Source: Sulfurihydrogenibium azorense Az-Fu1 (GTDB lineage: Bacteria; Aquificota; Aquificia; Aquificales; Hydrogenothermaceae). From it: 64,000 nucleotides of DNA. Where the stretch lies: positions 1 through 64,000 of the forward strand of contig NC_012438.1 in assembly GCF_000021545.1 (NCBI RefSeq), written 5' to 3'. Position 1 is the stretch's first letter. Each line of letters begins with the position of its first letter. The translations under genes and the position numbers were made by a program. Shown one piece after another: positions 27,433 through 37,173 of the stretch. The notes beneath the pieces were generated by a model. It saw only the letters and a program-made list of their open reading frames with translations, was not told the DNA's origin and did not search any database.

Positions 27433-30400
27433 TTACTTGTTGATATCTTCTTTCAAATCTGTTTGGTGTTTTGTAGGTTGGTAAGGCCTTGGCTCTCTGT
27501 AAAATAGCCTATAAACAGCAGGCAAAATAAGTAAAGTTAACATGGTAGAGGTAAATATACCTCCTATTACTACTGTAGCTATCGGTTTTTGAGTCTCTGA
27601 ATCTACGTCGTTTGTAATTAGTATAGGTACAAGTCCCAAAGATGCAGCTGTTGCTGTTATCAGTATAGGTCTTAGTCTTAATTTTGTTGCAACTTCTATA
27701 GCTTTATCTATAGGTTTTCCTTCTTCTAAAAGCTGTCTTATGTAAGATATTAAAACAACACCGTTTAAAGTAGCTATTCCAAATACGGCTATAAATCCGA
27801 TAGCTGCTGGAACAGATAAATTAAAACCGGATAAGTAAAGGGCAACAATTCCTCCTATAGTTGCAAAAGGCACGTTTAACATAACTATCAAGCTGTCTTT
27901 TGCAGAGTTGTAGTTAATGTAAAGTATTATGAATATGAGAAGTATAACTATTGGTATAACTATAGATAACTTTTTCATAGCTCTTTCTTGATTTTCAAAC
28001 TGTCCTGCAAACTGTATAACATAACCTTCAGGAAGTTTTACGTTTTTCTCAATGTTTTGTCTAAGGTCATTTATAAAACTACCTAAATCTCTCCCTTTCA
28101 AGTTAGCTTGGACCAAAGCATATCTCTGACCGTTTTCGTGTCTTATCTTAAAGAAACCTTCAGAGATTTCAATATCCACAACCTGAGAAAGAGTAACTAT
28201 CTTGTTTTCAGAACTTACTATGGGAGTACTTAAAAATCTTTCAATATCGTTTATATCTCTATCTGGAATCTTAACTATAATTGGATAGGATATTAATCCT
28301 TCCCGTAAGTTATTTACTTCCACTCCAGCTATTGCTTCTTTTATGATTCCAAGTAAATCTTCAACTGTTAAGTTGAATTTTGCAAGTTGATCTTTTTTAG
28401 GGTATATTTTTAGCTGAAGTTTTCCTTTTTGAACTTCCATCTCAACATCAACAGCACCAGGTGTACCCTTTACAATACTTTCAATGTTTTTACCTATCTC
28501 GTTTAACATCTCCAAATCATCCCCAAAAACTTTTATAGCAACAGTTGACTTTACCCCTGACAAAAGTTCATCTATTCTCATTTGGATTGACTGAGTAAAA
28601 CTAAACTTTGCACCTGGAAGCTGATTTAACTTTTCCCTTAAAGCATCTTCTAACTCATCTTTTGTTTTAAAGGTCTTCCATTCACTGTAAGGTTTTAGAG
28701 TTATAAATGTCTCCATGTAATTAACATCTTCAGGGTCGCTTTTTTCAGACCTACCTAACAGTGTAAAGGCATCTTTAACTTCGGGAATAGATTTTGCAGT
28801 TTTTTCAACAAAAGACGCTACTTTTGAAGATTCTTCCCTTGTAATATTAGGATCTAAGTAAGTTTTAACAAGTAAAGCTCCTTCATCTAAAACAGGTGCG
28901 AACTCTGTTCCTATCCTTGTCAAAAGTGTTAAAGACAGTAAAAATACCACTACAACGGAAGCTATCACAACCTTAGAATACTTCAAAGTTAATCTTAATA
29001 TTTTTTGATATACGTTTGATATGGCCTTCATTATTTTTGTTTCTTCTTCTTTTTCTGCTTTTATAAAGTAGTAAGCAAGTACTGGCATAAATACAAAAGC
29101 AACAAACAAAGATGCAAACAGTGCAAAGATTATAGTTGTTGCAAGAGGTTTGTAGTATTTACCTTCAACAGACTCAAAACTAAAGATAGGAATAAAGACC
29201 ATAGCTATAACAAACACTGCAAACATTACAGGTCTAAAAATTTCCCTTACTGATAAAGACAATATTTCCAGTTTTTCCAACTTAGATTTTGAAAATTCTA
29301 AGTTATGATGCAGGTGCCTATAGATATTTTCTATCACGACTACCGAAGCATCTGCAAAAAGCCCCATACCTATGGCAAGTCCAGCAAATGACATTAGATT
29401 ACCTGATATTCCTGCTTGCTTCATAAATATAAAAGCTATAAGCAGTGTGATAGGTATGGATAAAACTACAATTAAAGCAGTTCTAAAGTTTCCTAAGTAA
29501 AATATCATCGCTAAAGTAACTAAAACGATACCTTCTATTAAGGCTTTTTCTACAGTGTGTATAGCTTTATCTATCAGGTAAGCTTGGTCGTAAACTACTT
29601 TTAAATTTACACCTTCAGGTAAAACCTTTTTAACATCTTCTAATTTTTTGTAAACATTTTTTATAACTTCCCTTGTATTACTAAAACTTCTTTTGACAAC
29701 TATGTTTCCTTGAACTTCTTCTCCGTTTAAAGAGAAAAGACCTCTCCTACCAGGAACTTCAGATACCTCTACTTGTGCAATATCAGACACTTTTATATAA
29801 AATCCATCTAAAGATTTGACTTTTATATCTTTAATGTCTTCTATACTTTTTATATATCCTATACCTCTTAAAACTACATCCTTTCCATTTATTATTCCGT
29901 ATCCACCACCTGCAACCCCTCCTCCTTCTTTAATCTGATTTATAAGGTCTTCAAAGGATATGTTGTAAGCAATCATTTTGTTATAGTCAGGTCTTATTAA
30001 GTAAGCTTTATCAGGACCCCACTCGTTTATATCCTCAACTCCATCAACAGATTTTAAAAGGGGTTTTACTCTCCACCTTTCTATACTTTTTAAGTCTGCA
30101 AGTGTGTATTTATCACTTTCCAAAACATAGAACATTACAAAACTAAGACCAGAAGCGTTTGGTCCCAACACAGGTTTGTACTGAGGGTCCAAGACAGACT
30201 CAACCTCATTTAGTTTTTCCATAACTAACCTTCTGGCAAAGAATATATCAACGTTATCTTTAAAAAAGACTGTAACCTGGGATAAACCTGCTATTGATAC
30301 GCTTCTTACACCTGTTACATCTTTTATCCCTGACATTACTGTTTCTACTTTCTTTGTAATAAGAGACTCAACTTCTTCTGCAGACAATCCTGGAGCTTCT

Positions 30401-30540
30401 GTGTATATGTTTACTTGAATAGGTGTAGGGTCAGGAAATGTATCTATAGGAAGGGTTTTGTAAGAGTAAACTCCGAAACCTACAATAAAGAGTAAAAGTA
30501 GTAAAACTATTATTCTATTAGATAAGATAAACTCTATCAT
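27433..30540 (-). CDS. Heavy-metal efflux RND pump (CzcA/CusA family)
   Basis: 1035 residues, proton-driven inner-membrane exporter of metal ions. Twelve membrane helices in the 1+5, 1+5 RND pattern and the HME signature PITLLIAFIFM then GLAIGMGLFADASVVVIEN in helix 4. There the Asp and Glu of the proton relay are kept but the first Asp of the CzcA-type DFG is replaced by GMG, more like the Cu/Ag (CusA) subgroup. Substrate cannot be fixed by eye. It overlaps the adaptor gene by 4 nt. The C-terminus may be frameshifted: a second frame stays open for about 38 codons across its end. Confidence 0.93.
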   Translation of the reverse strand: MIEFILSNRIIVLLLLLFIVGFGVYSYKTLPIDTFPDPTPIQVNIYTEAPGLSAEEVESLITKKVETVMSGIKDVTGVRSVSIAGLSQVTVFFKDNVDIFFARRLVMEKLNEVESVLDPQYKPVLGPNASGLSFVMFYVLESDKYTLADLKSIERWRVKPLLKSVDGVEDINEWGPDKAYLIRPDYNKMIAYNISFEDLINQIKEGGGVAGGGYGIINGKDVVLRGIGYIKSIEDIKDIKVKSLDGFYIKVSDIAQVEVSEVPGRRGLFSLNGEEVQGNIVVKRSFSNTREVIKNVYKKLEDVKKVLPEGVNLKVVYDQAYLIDKAIHTVEKALIEGIVLVTLAMIFYLGNFRTALIVVLSIPITLLIAFIFMKQAGISGNLMSFAGLAIGMGLFADASVVVIENIYRHLHHNLEFSKSKLEKLEILSLSVREIFRPVMFAVFVIAMVFIPIFSFESVEGKYYKPLATTIIFALFASLFVAFVFMPVLAYYFIKAEKEEETKIMKAISNVYQKILRLTLKYSKVVIASVVVVFLLSLTLLTRIGTEFAPVLDEGALLVKTYLDPNITREESSKVASFVEKTAKSIPEVKDAFTLLGRSEKSDPEDVNYMETFITLKPYSEWKTFKTKDELEDALREKLNQLPGAKFSFTQSIQMRIDELLSGVKSTVAIKVFGDDLEMLNEIGKNIESIVKGTPGAVDVEMEVQKGKLQLKIYPKKDQLAKFNLTVEDLLGIIKEAIAGVEVNNLREGLISYPIIVKIPDRDINDIERFLSTPIVSSENKIVTLSQVVDIEISEGFFKIRHENGQRYALVQANLKGRDLGSFINDLRQNIEKNVKLPEGYVIQFAGQFENQERAMKKLSIVIPIVILLIFIILYINYNSAKDSLIVMLNVPFATIGGIVALYLSGFNLSVPAAIGFIAVFGIATLNGVVLISYIRQLLEEGKPIDKAIEVATKLRLRPILITATAASLGLVPILITNDVDSETQKPIATVVIGGIFTSTMLTLLILPAVYRLFYREPRPYQPTKHQTDLKEDINK

Positions 30541-31583
30541 TTACCTTCCTCCAACAGCTCTTTCTTCAGAAGGTTTACACCACTTACAACAACCTCATCT
30601 CCTTCCTTTAAACCTTGTATAACAACTACATTATCTGAAGAAACTTTATTAATAGCAACTTCCCTTAGTGTGTATCCTTTATCTGTTTTTACAATTACAA
30701 AATTTTTGTAAGATGTGGCTATGACGGCAGATTTAGGAATTATAAAGCCTTCTTCCGAGATTTTAAAAAGTCTAACGTTTACAAACATATTAGGTTTTAA
30801 TGTAAAGTTTTTATTTTTTACAGACACTCTAATCTCATTTCTTCTAGTTTGAGGGTTAAGCTGATAATCTATTAAAGCTACCTTACCTTTTAGTTCAACG
30901 TTGTCTAACCCTACAACATAAACTTCATCTCCTACTTTAATTTTTTTTACTTCTTCAGGAGGTATTTGAGTAACTACTAAAACCTCGCTTAAATCTGCAA
31001 TTTTACCTATCTCTTTATCTACACTGACAGTTGACCCTACAAAAACTGAAAGTTCTAAGACAACTCCTGAAACCTTAGATGTGATTAAAAGTTTACCGTT
31101 TTTTACAACTCCGTAAGAAAACAGAACCTTTTCAAGGGACTTTAACGTTGCAACTGCATTTTCATACTCAACTTTAGCCGAAAAGTACCTTGAGTAAGGA
31201 ATAACTTCTTCTTTATACAAAAGCTCTTCTCTATCCAGTATGTTTTTGGTTGTTTGAACTTTTACTCTAGCTGTCTCTATTTGAGCTATTATCTGGTTTA
31301 TCTCTGGAGATACTATTTGAGCTATAACCTGCCCTTTTTTAACAAAATCTCCCTTTTTAACAAATAGATTATCTAAAACTCCAGACACAGGGGAAGAGAT
31401 TATAACTGTTTTTGATGGATTTTCTATAACTACACCAGGATACTCATCTTTGTCTATCAGTTTTTCTTTTTTTACTTTTAATGTTTTTATATCAAAATTC
31501 CTCTCAATTTCAGGATTCAACTTTACATACTTTCCATAAGAAAGTGAAAATAGTATGAGCACTAAAAAAACTACTTTTTTCAT
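30537..31583 (-). CDS. RND periplasmic adaptor (membrane-fusion protein)
   Basis: 348 residues. Signal peptide MKKVVFLVLILFSLSYG, a lipoyl/barrel-sandwich domain (VSGVLDNLFVKKGDFVKKGQ at about 68-87), an alpha-hairpin (IAQIETARVKVQTTKNILDRE), a second lipoyl half (TSKVSGVVLELSVFVG) and beta-barrel domains. It bridges the RND pump and the outer-membrane channel. It lacks a His/Met-rich metal-binding N-terminal extension. Starts overlap both neighbours by 4 nt, so the pump, adaptor and channel are stoichiometrically coupled. Confidence 0.92.
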   Translation of the reverse strand: MKKVVFLVLILFSLSYGKYVKLNPEIERNFDIKTLKVKKEKLIDKDEYPGVVIENPSKTVIISSPVSGVLDNLFVKKGDFVKKGQVIAQIVSPEINQIIAQIETARVKVQTTKNILDREELLYKEEVIPYSRYFSAKVEYENAVATLKSLEKVLFSYGVVKNGKLLITSKVSGVVLELSVFVGSTVSVDKEIGKIADLSEVLVVTQIPPEEVKKIKVGDEVYVVGLDNVELKGKVALIDYQLNPQTRRNEIRVSVKNKNFTLKPNMFVNVRLFKISEEGFIIPKSAVIATSYKNFVIVKTDKGYTLREVAINKVSSDNVVVIQGLKEGDEVVVSGVNLLKKELLEEGK

Positions 31584-32749
31584 ATTTCTCCTCCAATTTT
31601 GATGTACTCTGCGTAATTTTTATGTATAGAATCTAAGACTTCTAACCTGTACTTTAAGGATTGAAAGTAATCATTCTTTATGTTTGTTAATTCAAAAAGA
31701 GTTATAACTTTTAGCTTGTAGCTTTTTTCTCCAAGTTGCAGCTGTTTTTCTGTAGTAGGAATCAAGTCTGTGTTTACTTTATATAGCTGAGATTTTAAAT
31801 TTTCATGAGTTTTATAGATTGTCTCATACTTAAGTTTCAAACTGTTTAAGGTGTAAGTTTTAAGGTTTTCATACTGTATCTTTTTGTGTTTCAATGATGT
31901 TAACTCACCTGCGTACCTGTAGAAAGTAGGTAATGTAGCTGATATAAAAAATCCTGCTTCATAACTGTTTTTTGTTGATTCTTTAGTTATAAATCCAAAT
32001 GATATTTGAGGTTTAGATAAAGCTTTAAAGTAGTTTTCTTGTTGTGAGATTGCTTCTTGATACTTTTGGTAAGATTTTACTTCTGGGTTTTCTTCAAAGT
32101 TTAACATTTTAATATCTTTAAAACTATAAAAATCTCCTTCTACGTCAGAAACATCAAATCCCACAAAAGATGAAAGTCTTTTCAAAGACTCTTTATACTC
32201 TGCCTGAGCTTTTTCATAGTTTATCTTTGCTAAGTTGTACTCCTTCTCTGACCTGTACAAATCTACTTTTGATACCTCACCTAACTGGTAAGTTTTCTTT
32301 ACAAAGTTGTATATACTTTCTGAAAAATCAAGCTCCTGTTTTGATATGCTCATAAGTTCTTTTTTGTATAAACTTTCATAAAAAAGTTTATAGATTTCAC
32401 CTTTGTAGCCGTAGATAAACATTTCAAGGTTGTACTTGGAAGACTCAAGCAAAGCTTTAGCTTCGTTAACTCTGTAGCTCCTTACTCCGTAGAGAAGTAG
32501 AGGTTGAGATACAGAAAACTCTGTAAGTGTAGCTGAAGAATTTCCTTTAGATATCAACCTTCCAAACTCAGTATACACCTCAGGATTTTGAAAGCTTTTT
32601 GCTTTTATCAGTTCACCTTCTAAAACCCTTACCTCAGATTCTTTACTCTTTATAAGTTCATTCTGGATAGACTTATCTAAAATATCCTGTAAAGTTTCTC
32701 CATAACTTAAAGATAAAAACCCTAAAATTGTAAAAATGTACTTTTTCAC
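31580..32749 (-). CDS. TolC-family outer-membrane channel (CzcC-like)
   Basis: 389 residues with a signal peptide (MKKYIFTILGFLSLSYG) and two long-helix repeats typical of outer-membrane efflux proteins (PF02321), e.g. KSFQNPEVYTEFG with SVSQPLLLYGVR, and later KALSKPQISFGF with FFISATLPTF. It forms the exit duct of the tripartite metal pump. First of the three coupled pump genes on the minus strand, 47 nt after the small exported protein gene. Confidence 0.88.
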   Translation of the reverse strand: MKKYIFTILGFLSLSYGETLQDILDKSIQNELIKSKESEVRVLEGELIKAKSFQNPEVYTEFGRLISKGNSSATLTEFSVSQPLLLYGVRSYRVNEAKALLESSKYNLEMFIYGYKGEIYKLFYESLYKKELMSISKQELDFSESIYNFVKKTYQLGEVSKVDLYRSEKEYNLAKINYEKAQAEYKESLKRLSSFVGFDVSDVEGDFYSFKDIKMLNFEENPEVKSYQKYQEAISQQENYFKALSKPQISFGFITKESTKNSYEAGFFISATLPTFYRYAGELTSLKHKKIQYENLKTYTLNSLKLKYETIYKTHENLKSQLYKVNTDLIPTTEKQLQLGEKSYKLKVITLFELTNIKNDYFQSLKYRLEVLDSIHKNYAEYIKIGGEI

Positions 32750-32796
32750 AGCAGTCCTCCAAAAATTTTTTCAGGATTTAAAAATGGATCTACTAA

Positions 32797-33081
32797 TTAT
32801 ATTAAGGAATTAGGTATTGGTGGTTTAAAGATTTGATTTTGAAGTATATACTTAAACTTAGATTTCTCTATGACGGTAAAATCAAAGAGATTCTTAACTA
32901 TATTTAGATTTTCTAAATTTATTGAAAACTTAATCTCTGTATCGTTTTCTACAGTGGAAACACTATCTCCGTAAACTTCTTGATAGTACTGGTCCTCTAT
33001 TTGGTCATAAATCTGCCCAACGTGACTAAAATTTACACATAAAACCAAAAATAAAGAAGTTAGAACCTTTAAAATAAACAT
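32797..33081 (-). CDS. Small exported protein leading the metal-efflux operon
   Basis: 94 residues with a signal peptide (FILKVLTSLFLVLCVNFS) and a mature part ending NQIFKPPIPNSLI. I do not recognise the family. It sits where small CzcI/CopL-like periplasmic proteins often precede HME-RND genes and shares their size and Pro-Pro ending, but it has few His/Cys/Met ligands, so metal binding is doubtful. It is 14 nt after the hemerythrin gene on the same strand. Confidence 0.6.
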   Translation of the reverse strand: MFILKVLTSLFLVLCVNFSHVGQIYDQIEDQYYQEVYGDSVSTVENDTEIKFSINLENLNIVKNLFDFTVIEKSKFKYILQNQIFKPPIPNSLI

Positions 33082-33094
33082 AAAACATATTTTA

Positions 33095-33520
33095 TCATAA
33101 AAAGTTTGAAAGATACATAGCTGTAACTGTATCCATTGTTTTTACGTGATTTATAATCCATGGTTTAAAGTTGTAAACAAGATACTCTTTTAAAGTTTTA
33201 ACATCGTTTTTTTCTTTTAGCATCTTTTCTAAACTCTTTAATTCAAATAATACTCTGTCGTGTTCTCCCCTGTGCATAGAATATGCAAAAAAGTTTGTCT
33301 CTTCCATCATATTCTGTTCAAAAGAAAAGTGCTGTATCACATCATTTAAAAACTCATCAAATAACTTAACAACTTCATCAAATTTAGAGCTATCGTTTTC
33401 AAATTCTAAAATTTTCTCATAGAGTTTATTTAGTATTTCTACCTCTGTTGAATGAACTTCATTCATTTCATCAACAGCAACTTTAGGCATTTCTTGAGGA
33501 TTTATTAACATTTTACTCAC
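33095..33520 (-). CDS. Bacteriohemerythrin-like protein
   Basis: 141 residues, a single four-helix hemerythrin domain with all di-iron ligands in the expected spacing: His23, His64 and Glu68 (HFSFE), His83 and His87 (HRGEH), His125 and Asp130 (HVKTMD). It probably binds O2, delivering or sensing it in a microaerophile, or scavenges it. A GAGGTGAG RBS precedes the ATG. It lies 14 nt upstream of the small exported gene and may be the first gene of the metal-efflux transcript. Confidence 0.85.
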   Translation of the reverse strand: MSKMLINPQEMPKVAVDEMNEVHSTEVEILNKLYEKILEFENDSSKFDEVVKLFDEFLNDVIQHFSFEQNMMEETNFFAYSMHRGEHDRVLFELKSLEKMLKEKNDVKTLKEYLVYNFKPWIINHVKTMDTVTAMYLSNFL

Positions 33521-33645
33521 CTCTAATTTAAGATTTTAATACCATTATATCTTAAATTTAAATTTTTTTCAAACTGTGTTATAAAATCTTGCAAAGTTTT
33601 AAAATTTGGTTTATTCTAATTTTACATATTTATAGGAGGAGATAA

Positions 33646-34017
33646 ATGGTTACTGGTTACTTTGGATTAACTATATTCTTTGTATTAGCAGTAATTGTAG
33701 GAGCTGCATTACTTATTTTAAACAGACTTTTAGCTCCTAAAACTCCTGAACCTTACGAAGGTTATCCCTATGAGTGTGGGGTTCCACTTTACGATAAAAC
33801 TACGTGGACTACAATAGATCAAAAATATTACCTTTTAGGTTTACTTCTTGTTCTCTTTGACTTAGAGTCTGCTTTTGTATTTCCTTGGGCTGTAATATTT
33901 AAAGAAGTAGCTCAAGTAGCTCCAGGGTTTATCTTTACAGAGATGTTTTTCTTCTTAGCAATACTTATTTTAGGATACATATATGCTTGGAAAAAAGGAG
34001 CGTTAAGATGGCAGTAA
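33646..34017 (+). CDS. nuoA: NADH-quinone oxidoreductase subunit A
   Basis: 123 residues, three membrane helices. The conserved loop [10 protein letters not shown] (the ECG motif with the quinone-tunnel Cys) and [11 protein letters not shown] are present. Small membrane subunit of complex I next to the quinone channel. RBS AGGAGG. Its last codons overlap the nuoB start by 10 nt. Confidence 0.95.
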   Translation: MVTGYFGLTIFFVLAVIVGAALLILNRLLAPKTPEPYEGYPYECGVPLYDKTTWTTIDQKYYLLGLLLVLFDLESAFVFPWAVIFKEVAQVAPGFIFTEMFFFLAILILGYIYAWKKGALRWQ

Positions 34018-34526
34018 ACGTAAACAGTGGGATAATTTTAACTACAGTAGAAGAAGTTTTAAGCTGGGGAAGAAGAAACTCCCTATGGCCCGTGTCTATC
34101 GGTCTTGCTTGCTGTGCTATAGAGATGATGCATACAGCTGCATCAAGGTTTGATACAGACAGGTTAGGTATAATTTTTAGAGGTTCTCCAAGACAATCGG
34201 ATGTTTTAATTGTAGCTGGTACCGTTGTAAACAAAGTAGCTCCGATGCTTAAACTTATATACGAACAAATGCCAGACCCTAAATGGGTTATATCAATGGG
34301 TGGCTGTTCATCAGGAGGAGGTCCATTCCCTACTTACTCAACCCTTCAAGGTGTTGATAGGATAATTCCAGTTGATGTTTATATTCCCGGCTGTCCTCCA
34401 ACACCTCAGGCATTACTTTGGGGAATTATGGAACTTCAGAAAAAGATAAAAGCAAAAAAAGAAGGAAAAGAGTTAAAAGAAATTCCAATAAAAATTCCTG
34501 CGGAATCTAAACCTATAAGTAAGTAG
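34008..34526 (+). CDS. nuoB: NADH-quinone oxidoreductase subunit B
   Basis: About 172 residues. The start is ATG 34008 (MAVNVNSG) behind AAAGGAG; an in-frame TTG upstream at 33987 gives a longer but unlikely form. Ligands for the terminal N2 [4Fe-4S] cluster are visible: [17 protein letters not shown] and YIPGCPPTP. It passes electrons to quinone at the junction with NuoCD. Confidence 0.96.
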   Translation: MAVNVNSGIILTTVEEVLSWGRRNSLWPVSIGLACCAIEMMHTAASRFDTDRLGIIFRGSPRQSDVLIVAGTVVNKVAPMLKLIYEQMPDPKWVISMGGCSSGGGPFPTYSTLQGVDRIIPVDVYIPGCPPTPQALLWGIMELQKKIKAKKEGKELKEIPIKIPAESKPISK

Positions 34527-34535
34527 AGGCAAAGT

Positions 34536-36281
34536 TTGATTTGGATAAATCCTCAAAAGGTAGACAATTTAAAGTCTACCTTTCCTTCTTTAAAAATTCT
34601 TAAAAGTGAAAACTCTGTATCTGTAGAGATAGAAAAAGAAAAGCTAGTAGATTTTCTAAATTATATAAAACAAGATCCAGAGTATTCTTTTAAAATGTTT
34701 ATTGACTTTACAGTTGTAGATTATCCTTTTCATAAACCAAGGTTTCAAGGTGTTTACATACTATACTCTCCTGACTTTAATGAAAGAATAATAGTAAAGA
34801 CGTGGACAGATGAAACTCTTCCCTCCCTTACACCTCTATGGAAAGGAGCTAAGTGGGCAGAAAGAGAAGCTTACGATATGTTTGGAATAAAGTTTGAAGG
34901 TCATGAAAATTTAGTTAGAATGTTCTTGTGGGAAACTTACCCTTACTACCCTTTGAGAAAAGATTTTCCAAAAGAAGGCATAAAAGATACTTACCTTCCT
35001 TCATTAAACGAAAGGGAAAATATTCCAAGTCATGATTATGACCCTTACCATACAGCTATTCCAACCTTAGAAGACTTGGAAATCACAGAAAGAAAGAGAA
35101 TAAACAAAAAAAATCAGATAGTGTTAAACTGGGGACCTTTACACCCGGGAACCCATGGAACGATATGGTTCTTATTTGACCTTGAAGGTGAGACTATAAA
35201 AGAGTGTGATATTATTCTTGGACAGCTACACAGAGGGATAGAAAAGTTAGCTGAAGACCTTACATACACCCAGATTATTCCTTACACAGACAGAATGGAT
35301 TACATATCAGCACTTTGTTCAAATATAGCTTACGTAAACGCTGTAGAAAAACTCCTTAAAGTGGAACCTACAGAAAAGGCAAAATGGATAAGAACAATGA
35401 TGGCTGAACTACAGAGGATAAACAGCCATCTTCTATGGCTTGGTACAACCGCTTTAGACCTTGGTGCTTTAACTATGTTCTTATACACCTTTAGAGAAAG
35501 AGAAAAGATTATGGATATTATAGAAGGTATAGCTGGTATAAGGTTAAACTCATCCTTCTTGAGGATCGGAGGAGTTAGGTATGACCTTCCGGAAGGTGCT
35601 TTAGATGTTATAAAACACTTTATAAACGATTTTCCTTCAAGAATTAAAGATTACGAAGACCTTTTAACAAAAAACAGGATTTGGATAAAAAGAAATAAAG
35701 ATGTTGGTATTGTTACAAAAGAAGATGTTTACCAGTATGGACTAACTGGTATTATGGCAAGAAGTGCAGGAGTTCCTTACGATATAAGGTATATTCAGCC
35801 TACAGACGCTTACCCAGAGGTAGATTTTGAAATACCACTTGGAACAGTAGGAGATGCTTACGATAGATACCTTTTGAGAATGGAAGAGATGAAACAAAGT
35901 ATAAAGATTATTCATCAATGTGTACAAAAGTTAGAAAAGATGAAAGATGATAAATATCTTGCAACGGAAAATCCCTACGTTTTACCTACACTACAAGAGA
36001 CTTACTACTCAATAGAAGCTATGGTAAAAGACTTTAACCTTCGTATATACGGAGAAAAAGCCCCAGAAGGAGAGATTTACCTATCAGGAGAAAATCCAAG
36101 GGGAGAGTTAGGATTTTACATAGTAAGTAAAGGAGAAGGTAGACCTTACAGATTAAGAATAAGGTCTGGAGCTTTTTATAATCTACAAATATTTCCTCAA
36201 CTTATAAAAGGAAGAACTGTAGCAGACGCAGTTGCTCTACTTGGAAGTATTGACCCTGTTGTTGGAGAAACTGACAGGTAA
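34536..36281 (+). CDS. nuoCD: Fused NADH-quinone oxidoreductase subunits C and D
   Basis: 581 residues: NuoC (about 1-165, with GAKWAEREAYDMFGIKFEGH and RKDFP) joined to NuoD (about 190-581, with NWGPLHPGTHG, LGQLHRGIEKLAE, SHLLWLG and the C-terminal [13 protein letters not shown]). NuoD forms the quinone pocket. TTG start at 34536, 9 nt after nuoB, with a weak RBS. Fusion of C and D is also known in E. coli and some Aquificales. The other complex I genes do not follow: the next gene, thiD, runs the opposite way and overlaps the last 45 nt. Confidence 0.95.
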   Translation: MIWINPQKVDNLKSTFPSLKILKSENSVSVEIEKEKLVDFLNYIKQDPEYSFKMFIDFTVVDYPFHKPRFQGVYILYSPDFNERIIVKTWTDETLPSLTPLWKGAKWAEREAYDMFGIKFEGHENLVRMFLWETYPYYPLRKDFPKEGIKDTYLPSLNERENIPSHDYDPYHTAIPTLEDLEITERKRINKKNQIVLNWGPLHPGTHGTIWFLFDLEGETIKECDIILGQLHRGIEKLAEDLTYTQIIPYTDRMDYISALCSNIAYVNAVEKLLKVEPTEKAKWIRTMMAELQRINSHLLWLGTTALDLGALTMFLYTFREREKIMDIIEGIAGIRLNSSFLRIGGVRYDLPEGALDVIKHFINDFPSRIKDYEDLLTKNRIWIKRNKDVGIVTKEDVYQYGLTGIMARSAGVPYDIRYIQPTDAYPEVDFEIPLGTVGDAYDRYLLRMEEMKQSIKIIHQCVQKLEKMKDDKYLATENPYVLPTLQETYYSIEAMVKDFNLRIYGEKAPEGEIYLSGENPRGELGFYIVSKGEGRPYRLRIRSGAFYNLQIFPQLIKGRTVADAVALLGSIDPVVGETDR

Positions 36282-37061
36282 ATTCCAAGTATGGTTTAAA
36301 GGACCATGACCTTTACCTAAAGATAGACTGTTTTCTATAGCACCTTGTATGTACTCTCTAGCCTTTTTTATAGCATCAATTGGGCTTTCTCCCTTAGCTA
36401 AAAATGATGTAATTGCAGCTGAAAATGTACATCCAGTTCCGTGAGTATTTTTAGTAGGAATGGATTTTGCTTTTAGATAATGAAACTCTTTACCATCATA
36501 TATAACATCTACTTTTACATCACCTTCAAGATGACCACCTTTTAAAACTATATACTTAGATCCTAAAGAGTGTATAATCTTACAAGCTTTCTCCATATCT
36601 TCTATACTTTTTATCTCCATTTTACATATGTCTTCAGCTTCTGGAATATTTGGAGTCACTATTAAAGCTAAAGGTAGTAGTTTCTCAATAAGTGTTTTCC
36701 TTGCCGATTCTTTTAGAAGAGGATCTCCAGATTTTGCTATCATTACAGGGTCTACAACTAAGTTATTTAATTTAAAATCTTTTATAGCTTGAGAAACAGC
36801 TTGTATTATCTCTTGGGAAAATAACATACCTGTTTTTAAAGCATCAACTCCTATATCCTCTGCTACTGCTTTTATCTGACCGTAAACTATGTCAGGAGGA
36901 ACTGGATGAACACCGAAAACTCCAACTGTGTTTTGAACCGTTATAGCTGTTATTGCACTCATTCCATAGACACCTAAAGCAGTAAATGTTTTTAAATCTG
37001 CTTGTATTCCTGCACCACCACCACTATCAGACCCCGCAATAGTTAAAGCTTTCGCTATCAT
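36237..37061 (-). CDS. thiD: Hydroxymethylpyrimidine/phosphomethylpyrimidine kinase
   Basis: 274 residues. Phosphorylates HMP and HMP-P for thiamine pyrophosphate synthesis. Motifs: [18 protein letters not shown] at the start, [22 protein letters not shown], and the ribokinase-type anion hole with catalytic Asp-like position in [15 protein letters not shown]. The last 15 codons overlap nuoCD on the other strand, and the conserved end of NuoD shows that this overlap is real. No TPP riboswitch is visible upstream. Confidence 0.95.
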   Translation of the reverse strand: MIAKALTIAGSDSGGGAGIQADLKTFTALGVYGMSAITAITVQNTVGVFGVHPVPPDIVYGQIKAVAEDIGVDALKTGMLFSQEIIQAVSQAIKDFKLNNLVVDPVMIAKSGDPLLKESARKTLIEKLLPLALIVTPNIPEAEDICKMEIKSIEDMEKACKIIHSLGSKYIVLKGGHLEGDVKVDVIYDGKEFHYLKAKSIPTKNTHGTGCTFSAAITSFLAKGESPIDAIKKAREYIQGAIENSLSLGKGHGPLNHTWNLPVSFSNNRVNTSK

Positions 37062-37087
37062 AGTTATACCTCTATGTTTTTAGAAAA

Positions 37088-37096
37088 ATTATAGCA
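37088..37096 (-). promoter_or_regulatory. Extended -10 promoter of thiD
   Basis: On the minus strand TGCTATAAT is a perfect extended -10 (TGnTATAAT). Transcription would start near 37081, about 20 nt before the thiD ATG, with GAGGT in the leader. Confidence 0.6.
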
Positions 37097-37173
37097 AATG
37101 AAAATATACAATCTTTTTGTGTTTTTTTCCTTTTAACACCAATTTTAGACACTTTATATTATTTTAAATATCT

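Noticed and set aside
37062-37173. TPP riboswitch upstream of thiD
   Set aside because: The leader after the extended -10 is only about 20 nt and no thi-box sequence is present.
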